Program-made: the position numbers and the translations under genes
Part shown: one piece after another, positions 1 to 5,800 of the stretch
Layout: each line of letters starts with the position of its first letter
How positions within the stretch are numbered: position 1 is the first letter of the stretch
The notes under the pieces: generated by a model
Told to the model about the DNA's origin: nothing
The model's input: the letters and a program-made list of their open reading frames with translations, nothing else
Databases searched by the model: none
Assembly (NCBI GenBank): GCA_031276985.1
Contig: JAISMA010000222.1
Location: 1 to 6,914 of the forward strand
DNA length: 6,914 nucleotides
DNA from: Helicobacteraceae bacterium
GTDB taxonomy: Bacteria; Campylobacterota; Campylobacteria; Campylobacterales; SZUA-545
Direction of reading: 5' to 3'

Positions 1-944
1 ATAAATTCATTTTTGGCGATCGGATCGCGTTTTGCAAACTCCCAAAAACCGATTTTTTCTAAAATTTCGTGCAATAAAGGCGCGTTTGGATTATTTTGCA
101 AAAGCGCGCATAAATACGAAGCGATCGCAACTTGAACGCCGTGCAATTTTGGCTTTTCGCATATCGAATCAAGCGCGTGCGAAATCAGATGTTCCGAGCC
201 GCTAGCAGGACGCGAAGATCCCGCGACTTCCATAGCGATTCCGCTCATTGTTAGCGACGAGGCAAGCGATCGCTGGAACTCTGGCGCGTAAATATCAAAA
301 CTATGTTTCAAAAACAGCAAATCTAGCGAATTATAAGCAAGCATTGAAGCAAAATCGTTAAAATGCTCATAACCGCGATTGAACGCCTCTTTCCAATCGG
401 AAAGAGCCGTAATTTTTGAAACCATATCGCCCGCTCCAGAATAAAGAAAATTCGCGGGCGATTCTTTGATAATGTCTAAATCAATCACAATGCCAAACGG
501 CATTTTTGATTTAACCGATTTACGTTTGCCTTCTATTAACAACGACGAACCAGGCGAGCAAAAACCGTCGTTTGAAAGAATTGTCGGCGCGCATATATAC
601 GGTTTTTGCAGTAAAAACGCCGTATATTTTGCCGCGTCTAAAGCCTTGCCGCCGCCGATGCCTACGATCGCGTCTATTTCGCGCGGAAGCGAAAAAGCGT
701 TATGCGCGATTACGTTCAGATCGATCGATTCGGCTATCTTTTGTACGAGTATTTTTATATCGTATTCTTTAAGCGCGGCTGAAAAGCGCGGTTCTATCAA
801 ACTCAACGTGTTTTTGCCCATAAAGATCGCTATTTTTTTCATATCTTTGTCGAATAGATATTTGCCAATTCTAGCTATCTTGCCCGATCCGATTTTTAAT
901 AAATACGGAACGTTAATCTGTTTTGTGTTTGGCGCGCCGATCAT
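1..944 (-). CDS. glycerol-1-phosphate dehydrogenase-like protein (Fe-ADH/AraM-EgsA family), 3' end outside window
   Basis: Reading from ATG at 944 down to the window edge, the frame is open for 314 codons with no stop; the C-terminus lies outside. The protein looks like an NAD(P)-dependent sn-glycerol-1-phosphate dehydrogenase (archaeal EgsA, Bacillus AraM), a cytosolic enzyme interconverting dihydroxyacetone phosphate and G1P. Visible motifs: the nucleotide-binding glycine run GIGGGKALDAAK (residues 95-106), PTILSNDGFCSP (120-131), GAGDMVSK (170-177), RPASGSEHLISH (245-256) and LHGVQV (267-272). By family analogy D173, H252 and H268 are the three metal ligands (Ni, Zn or Fe). The start is fixed by an AAGGA ribosome site at 951-955 and a 4-bp ATGA overlap with the upstream phosphatase gene, so the two are probably translationally coupled. 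Family members run about 345-400 residues, so some 30-80 are missing. Other polyol dehydrogenases of the Fe-ADH superfamily are the alternative; the SNDG and SGSEH motifs favour G1PDH. Confidence 0.85.
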   Translation of the reverse strand, partial: MIGAPNTKQINVPYLLKIGSGKIARIGKYLFDKDMKKIAIFMGKNTLSLIEPRFSAALKEYDIKILVQKIAESIDLNVIAHNAFSLPREIDAIVGIGGGKALDAAKYTAFLLQKPYICAPTILSNDGFCSPGSSLLIEGKRKSVKSKMPFGIVIDLDIIKESPANFLYSGAGDMVSKITALSDWKEAFNRGYEHFNDFASMLAYNSLDLLFLKHSFDIYAPEFQRSLASSLTMSGIAMEVAGSSRPASGSEHLISHALDSICEKPKLHGVQVAIASYLCALLQNNPNAPLLHEILEKIGFWEFAKRDPIAKNEF

Positions 945-1594
945 ATCTCTTCCTTCAAAAACTGTTCTATATCGGCAAAACTCTCAAACTTTCTTGAAGG
1001 CAAATTCGCCTCTTGACGCTTTTGCAATAAAATCTTTTTAGCAAAAACTATATCGGAAATTTGCGCTGATTCAAAATCGGGCGCACCGTCGCCAGCGAAG
1101 ATCAGTTTATATCCTTTGTTTTTAAGCGTTTGCGCGAGTTTGTATTTTGATACGCCAACGAGCGGATCGTAAAACGGATCGTTTTTTTCGGGCGCGATCA
1201 TAGTTAAACCGCTTGTTTGCGCGTATTCGCCGCGATTGCTTAATAACGTTATTTGAAATTTGTCGATTAGATCGCCGATTAGCCGTTTGATATAATAATC
1301 GCATCCCGCGCTTGCTATATAAATAGGTATTTGTTTATCGCGGCAGATCGCAAAAACGTTTTCAATGCGAGGATCGATTCTAACGCCCGCGATAAAACGA
1401 TCAAACTCATCTTGCGGCAGGCGAAGCGACGCGAACATCTCTTTTAGCGCGTCGAAATGGCTCTTTTCGCCCGCCAAGTACTCTCGCCACGGTTTAAGCG
1501 CGTTATCGTCAAAAAACGCTTCGGCGGTATAATAAAAAAAATCGTCGTCGCTGATCGTGCCGTCGAAATCGCTTAAAAACGCCCATTTGTTCAT
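941..1594 (-). CDS. HAD-IB family phosphatase (MtnX/SerB-like)
   Basis: A complete 217-residue cytosolic phosphatase of the haloacid dehalogenase superfamily. All four HAD motifs are visible: motif I DFDGT at 9-13 (D9 nucleophile, D11 acid/base), motif II IASAG at 93-97 (S95), motif III GVSKYK near 147-152 (K150 likely), and motif IV GDGAPDFESA at 168-177 (D169 and D173 for Mg2+). The helical cap between motifs I and II and the overall size fit the HAD-IB group of phosphoserine phosphatase and MtnX (a methionine-salvage phosphatase). Substrate cannot be read from sequence. The adjacent gene suggests a small polyol or keto-polyol phosphate rather than methionine salvage, since no other mtn gene is in view; this is inference. 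The ATG at 1594 follows GGAG with 5-nt spacing. It is the first gene of a leftward operon, and its stop (TGA, 943-941) overlaps the next start. Confidence 0.85.
   Translation of the reverse strand: MNKWAFLSDFDGTISDDDFFYYTAEAFFDDNALKPWREYLAGEKSHFDALKEMFASLRLPQDEFDRFIAGVRIDPRIENVFAICRDKQIPIYIASAGCDYYIKRLIGDLIDKFQITLLSNRGEYAQTSGLTMIAPEKNDPFYDPLVGVSKYKLAQTLKNKGYKLIFAGDGAPDFESAQISDIVFAKKILLQKRQEANLPSRKFESFADIEQFLKEEI
951..955 (-). promoter_or_regulatory. ribosome binding site for the G1P dehydrogenase-like gene
   Basis: AAGGA on the minus strand, 6 nt before the ATG at 944. It lies inside the last codons of the upstream phosphatase gene, consistent with coupled translation. Confidence 0.7.
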
Positions 1595-1599
1595 CTATT

Positions 1600-1603
1600 C
1601 TCC
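1600..1603 (-). promoter_or_regulatory. ribosome binding site for the HAD phosphatase gene
   Basis: GGAG (within AAAAGGAGA) on the minus strand, 5 nt before the ATG at 1594. It is the strongest Shine-Dalgarno sequence in the window. Confidence 0.75.
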
Positions 1604-1629
1604 TTTTATTCGCGCAAATTTAATCCACA

Positions 1630-1659
1630 ATTATACTCGTTTTAACGGGCGTGATTATA
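1630..1659 (-). promoter_or_regulatory. putative leftward promoter region with two TATAAT boxes
   Basis: On the minus strand, perfect TATAAT hexamers lie at 1659-1654 and 1635-1630, 24 bp apart start to start, upstream of the phosphatase-dehydrogenase operon. The nearer one would place the transcript start around 1623-1625, leaving a leader of about 30 nt. I see no convincing TTGACA-like -35 box for either; -10-dominated promoters are known in Campylobacterota. Which box is used cannot be decided from sequence. Confidence 0.5.
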
Positions 1660-1688
1660 GGGTTTTTCGCGCAAATTAGGCGCGTTGC

Positions 1689-1730
1689 GTAGAATTAAAG
1701 CGCGCCAAGCGGCTTCGCGCTACAATTTAC
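1689..1730. repeat. imperfect inverted repeat over the permease promoter (candidate operator)
   Basis: The dyad pairs GTA (1689-1691) with TAC (1728-1730), AATT (1693-1696) with AATT (1724-1727), AGCGCG (1699-1704) with CGCGCT (1716-1721), and AAG (1707-1709) with CTT (1713-1715). It covers the putative -10 box of the rightward gene. It could bind a regulator, form a hairpin, or be a chance product of the GCGC-rich composition. Confidence 0.35.
1721..1726 (+). promoter_or_regulatory. putative -10 box (TACAAT) of the EamA permease gene
   Basis: TACAAT sits 35 bp before the TTG start, predicting a leader of about 29 nt. No recognisable -35 box lies 16-18 bp upstream. It overlaps the right arm of the inverted repeat at 1689-1730. 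Confidence 0.4.
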
Positions 1731-1751
1731 GCTTTTTTATTGTTGATAAAT

Positions 1752-1755
1752 AAGG
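1752..1755 (+). promoter_or_regulatory. weak ribosome binding site before the TTG start of the permease
   Basis: AAGG lies 6 nt before TTG at 1762. It is a modest match, but it supports the non-ATG start that preserves the first transmembrane helix. Confidence 0.45.
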
Positions 1756-1761
1756 TCGAGA

Positions 1762-2640
1762 TTGAAAAAACAGCCGTTGCTGGTTGCGATATTTTTTGCG
1801 ATGATCGCGTGGGGCGTTTCGTGGCCATGCATGAAAACGCTAAACGAGTATCTGGATACGCCGCAGCTTGTGTTTATGCGTTACGCGCTGACGGCGGCGG
1901 CGCTGATCGCAATCGCGGCGCTTGCGAGAAACAAACTCGCAATCGATCGCCAATCGCTTTTGATCGCGATCGTAGCGGGCGCGCTTACCGACGTTTTCGG
2001 CTATCTGGTTTTTCTCGGCGTTACGTTCGGCGCGGCGGGACTTGGCGGCGCGTTTATCAACGCCGTTTCGCCGATTATCACCTATCTTCTGGCGATGGCG
2101 CTGTTTCGGCGCAAAGCCGCGTCGCTTGATTTTGCGGCGCTGGCGATTGGTTTTATCGGCGCGCTTTTGATGTTAAACGTATGGGAATTTGAGATTGGCG
2201 AGATTTTTTCTAAATACAACGCCCTATTTATTAGCGCCGCTTTTACGTGGTCGATAATAGCGCTTTTAAGCGCGAGATCGCACGCGAATACGATTGCGTT
2301 TTCGTTTTATTTATATCTATCCGCAACGCTGTTTGCAACGCCGTTTATAGATTTTGGCGCGATTGAATTAACCAAAACCGATATGCGCTTTTGGAGCGCT
2401 ATGATATTTGTAAGCGTAATCTCTACGGCGATCGCCTCGACGCTGTTTTTTTTAGGCTCTAAAAAACTTGGCGCGGACAAGGTAAGCGTCTTTATGTTTG
2501 TTACGCCCGCAAGCGCGATTATTTCAAGCGCGATCATGTATGGCGAACGGTTGAATTTTGCGGAATTCGCGGGAATTGCGCTTGCGATTGCGGCTGTGTA
2601 TATATTAAACCGCGCCGTATTTATCAAACCTAAAAAATAG
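1762..2640 (+). CDS. EamA/DMT-superfamily inner-membrane transporter
   Basis: A 292-residue polytopic membrane protein of the drug/metabolite transporter superfamily (two EamA repeats). Ten hydrophobic segments can be seen at about 5-24, 34-54, 65-86, 91-114, 122-140, 153-171, 178-194, 211-231, 240-260 and 267-284. This is the usual 5+5 layout, with length as expected (280-300). Family hallmarks include AWGVSWP in helix 1, a glycine-rich stretch before INAVSPI in helix 4, and the late GERLNFAEFAG loop before helix 10. The start is read as TTG at 1762 behind a weak AAGG (1752-1755). The next ATG at 1801 would delete most of helix 1, so TTG is preferred. EamA proteins export or import small metabolites such as amino acids, nucleosides or toxic compounds; substrate here is unknown. 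It is divergent from the phosphatase operon and stands alone. Confidence 0.88.
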   Translation: MKKQPLLVAIFFAMIAWGVSWPCMKTLNEYLDTPQLVFMRYALTAAALIAIAALARNKLAIDRQSLLIAIVAGALTDVFGYLVFLGVTFGAAGLGGAFINAVSPIITYLLAMALFRRKAASLDFAALAIGFIGALLMLNVWEFEIGEIFSKYNALFISAAFTWSIIALLSARSHANTIAFSFYLYLSATLFATPFIDFGAIELTKTDMRFWSAMIFVSVISTAIASTLFFLGSKKLGADKVSVFMFVTPASAIISSAIMYGERLNFAEFAGIALAIAAVYILNRAVFIKPKK

Positions 2641-2655
2641 CGCTTTGCGGCGCTA
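2638..2655 (+). repeat. small inverted repeat at the permease stop codon
   Basis: TAGCGC (2638-2643, including the TAG stop) pairs with GCGCTA (2650-2655) across a 6-nt loop. No T-run follows, so it is not a convincing intrinsic terminator. It may protect the transcript's 3' end or be chance. Confidence 0.25.
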
Positions 2656-2698
2656 CGCGGCGGCGCTTCGTTTGAAAACCGCGCCAAACGCGCATCGC

Positions 2699-2759
2699 CT
2701 TCGCTTGCGCCCGATCGTAGCGGTCGTCGCGGCGCGAGCGAGGTAAATAATAATTTTTT
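2699..2759 (+). terminator. compound hairpin plus T6 run, possible intrinsic terminator of the permease gene
   Basis: The outer stem pairs 2699-2711 with 2731-2743 (13 positions, G-U wobbles allowed). Inside it CGATCG (2712-2717) pairs with CGGTCG (2721-2726) over a TAG loop, leaving a four-base bulge at 2727-2730. T6 follows at 2754-2759, but only after about 10 A/T-rich bases, which is farther than in a canonical terminator. It lies between two co-directional genes, so it may equally be a structured leader element. Confidence 0.4.
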
Positions 2760-2762
2760 GTT

Positions 2763-2768
2763 TATACT
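2763..2768 (+). promoter_or_regulatory. putative -10 box (TATACT) of the activase-fusion gene
   Basis: TATACT lies 35-44 bp upstream of the candidate ATG starts, just after the T6 run. There is no clear -35 hexamer. It would give the giant gene its own promoter downstream of the hairpin. Confidence 0.35.
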
Positions 2769-2802
2769 ACGCGATCAAAACCATAACAAAGCCTTTCGCC
2801 AA

Positions 2803-5800
2803 ATGAAGATAATGAAAATTGAGGGGGATGTTTTTCGCGTCGGTATCGACGTAGGGTCGACCACAGTTAAAACCGTCGCGCTTGATTTCCGCGACGCGAT
2901 TGCGTTCAAGTCGTATTCGCGCCACTACTCCGAAGCGCGTTTGGCGACGATAAGAAGCATAGAAGAGCTATATCAAAGCGGCGCGTTGCCGCCAAACGCC
3001 AAAATCGCCGCGACGATAACGGGATCAGGCGGCATGGGCATTGCGGAGCTTTTGGGGTTTGAGTTTGTACAAGAGGTGATCGCGTGCGCGGAGGCGATCG
3101 AGAGATTCGCGCCGCGCACTGACGTCGCCATAGAGCTTGGCGGCGAGGACGCGAAAATCACCTTTTTGACAAACGGAACGGAGCAGCGCATGAACGGATC
3201 GTGCGCGGGCGGCACGGGCGCGTTTATCGATCAAATGGCGACGCTGCTTAAAACGGACGCGGCGGGATTAAACGATCTGGCGAGCCGCGCCGCAAATATC
3301 TATCCGATCGCGGCGCGTTGCGGCGTATTCGCCAAAACGGACGTACAACCGCTCTTAAACGAAGGCGCGCCCCGCGAGGATATAGCGCTCTCGACGTTGC
3401 AGGCGGTGGCGCACCAAACCATTAGCGGACTTGCGTGCGGGCGTAAGATACGCGGAAACGTCGCTTTTTTGGGAGGTCCGCTTAACTTTTTAAGCGAGCT
3501 TAAAAAACGCTTCATAGAAACTTTGGAACTAAAACCTGAAAACGTCGTCAACACCAAAGACGGCGAGCTTTTCGTGGCGATCGGCGCGGCGTTATGCGGC
3601 GATCTAAGGCGGTCGCTGCCGTTTTCGCAACTGCTTGAAGCCTTTAGAGGACTTAAAAACGTCGCGCCCTCAAGCGTCGGCGCGTTAAAACCGCTCTTTG
3701 CGAACGCGGAGGAAAAAGCCGCGTTTGACGAGCGCCACGCCAAAGCCAAAGTTAAACGCGCCGAACTTAGCGCGTATCGAGGCGCGGTTTTTTTGGGTAT
3801 CGACGGCGGATCGACGACGACAAAAGCGGTTTTGATCGGCGAAAACAATGAACTGCTCTTTTCGCATTACGGCGGCAACGAAGGCGATCCGATCAAAGTT
3901 GTCGGCGCGATTTTAGAGGATATTTACTCGCGGCTGAGCGACGACGTAACAATCGCCGCCTCGTCCGTAACGGGCTACGGCGAAGCGCTGATCCGCGAGG
4001 CGTTCAAGCTGGATTTTTCGGAAGTGGAAACCATAGCGCACTACAAAGCCGCCGAATACTTTTTGCGCGGCGTGGATTTTATCCTCGATATTGGCGGGCA
4101 GGATATGAAATGTTTGCGCGTTAAAGACGGCGTAATCGACAACATACTGCTAAACGAAGCCTGCTCGTCTGGATGCGGATCGTTTCTTGAAACCTTCGCG
4201 CAATCCGTTCAAACGCCGATTGCCGAGTTTGCAAACGCGGCGCTTAAATCGCGATCGCCGTCCGATTTAGGCTCTCGCTGCACGGTGTTTATGAACTCCA
4301 GCGTCAAACAGGCGCAAAAAGACGGCGCGTCGATTGCGGACATTTCGGCGGGACTTTCATACGCCGTGATCAAAAACGCGCTGATCAAAGTTATCAAGAT
4401 TAAAAGTCCGGAAGAGCTTGGCGAAAAGATCATCGTTCAGGGCGGCACGTTTTACAACGACGCGGTTTTGCGCGCCTTCGAGCTTATTTCAGGACGCGAA
4501 GCCGTGCGCCCAGATATAGCGGGACTTATGGGCGCGTTCGGATCGGCTCTGATCGCAAAAGAGCGCTGGCAAGGCGTTAAAGTCGGCGCGATGCTGGGCG
4601 CGAAAGATCTGCAAAGTTTCGACGTTAAACGATCGATGTCGCGGTGCGGTTTGTGCGCCAATACCTGCTCTTTGACCGTGAATCGCTTTTCGGACGGGCG
4701 CAGGTTTGTTTCGGGCAATCGTTGCGAGCGCGGCGCGGGCAAAGGCAGAACGGAAAACGGCGCAATCGACTTGTACGCTTACAAATACGAGCGGATTTTT
4801 GGCTACGAGCCGCGCAAAAACGCGCCGCTTGGCGTTATCGGCATTCCGCGCGCGCTCAATATCTACGAAAACTATCCGCTTTGGCACGTCTTTTTGAGCG
4901 AGCTTGGCTTCGATGTTAAACTCTCCGCGCCGTCGTCAAAAGCGTTGCTGGAACAGGGTTTGGACACGTTGCCGTCCGATACGGTCTGCTACCCGGCGAA
5001 GCTGGTGCATGGGCATATCGTCGATCTGATAAAAAGCGGCGTTAAAACCATTTTTTATCCGTGCGTCATCTACGAGCAAAAGGAGTTTGACGACGCGCAC
5101 AATCACTTCAACTGCCCGATCGTAACTTCGTATCCGGAGCTTATTCGCAACAATATCGACTATCTGAAAGAAAGCGGCGTCGAGCTGGTTCAGCCCTTTA
5201 TCTCGCTGGAAGATCGCGGCAAATTAGCCAAACAGCTTGCGCGCGCTTTTCCAAAAATATCCGGTTTTAAGATTCGCAAAGCGCTAAACGCGGCGTGGAG
5301 CGAACAGGCGAAGGCAAAAGCCGACATAGCCAAAAAAGGCGAAGAGGTTATAGAATATCTCAAATCAAACGGCAAGCGCGGCGTGGTATTGTGCGGGCGA
5401 CCGTATCATATCGATCCGGAGATTCATCACGGCATACCGCAGATTATCACGTCGCTTGGCGTGTCCGTGCTTACCGAGGATTCGGTCGCTCATCTTGGCG
5501 GGCTGGACGCGCCGCTTCGCGTCGTCGATCAATGGACGTATCATTCGAGGCTCTATCGCGCCGCCGCTTTTAGCGCGTCCGAAGAGGCAATCGACGTTAT
5601 TCATCTCAATTCGTTTGGTTGCGGACTGGATTCAATCGTCTCCGATCAAGTCCAAGAGATACTTTCGTTAAGCGGCAAAATATATACCGCAATCAAAATT
5701 GACGAAGGCTCTAATCTGGGCGCGGCGCGTATTCGCATTCGGTCGCTAAAAGCGGCGCTGCGCGATCGCGGCGAAAGAAAGCAAAGCTACGCGGGACTTA

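Noticed and set aside
466..1041. 191-codon open frame on the plus strand
   Set aside because: It lies antisense to the dehydrogenase and phosphatase genes, which carry clear family motifs on the minus strand; its own translation shows no domain.
1595..1761. Search for tRNA, small RNA or riboswitch in the divergent intergenic region
   Set aside because: Only promoter-like boxes and the short dyad are visible; no cloverleaf or known riboswitch core could be recognised.
1740..2129. 129-codon plus-strand frame beginning with ATGCTTATC-like sequence upstream of the permease
   Set aside because: It is in a different frame from the permease; after the first residues it is an Arg/Gly-rich shadow and loses all transmembrane character.
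2638..2802. Possible TAG read-through joining permease and giant protein
   Set aside because: A 54-codon stretch without stops is not very improbable at this composition. The intervening translation has no domain features, and both proteins have their normal ends and starts.
2828..2854. Eight-codon mini-frame starting at an ATG right after GAGGGGG
   Set aside because: The purine run abuts the ATG with no spacing, and the frame lies inside the giant gene; most likely chance.
3300..3848. 182-codon open frame on the minus strand
   Set aside because: It is antisense to the activase fusion gene, Ser/Ala/Pro-rich as expected from the complement of GCG-rich codons, with no recognisable motif.
4452..4887. 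Overlapping minus-strand frames of 96 and 132 codons
   Set aside because: They mirror the continuous plus-strand coding region and are Arg/Ala-rich low-complexity translations.
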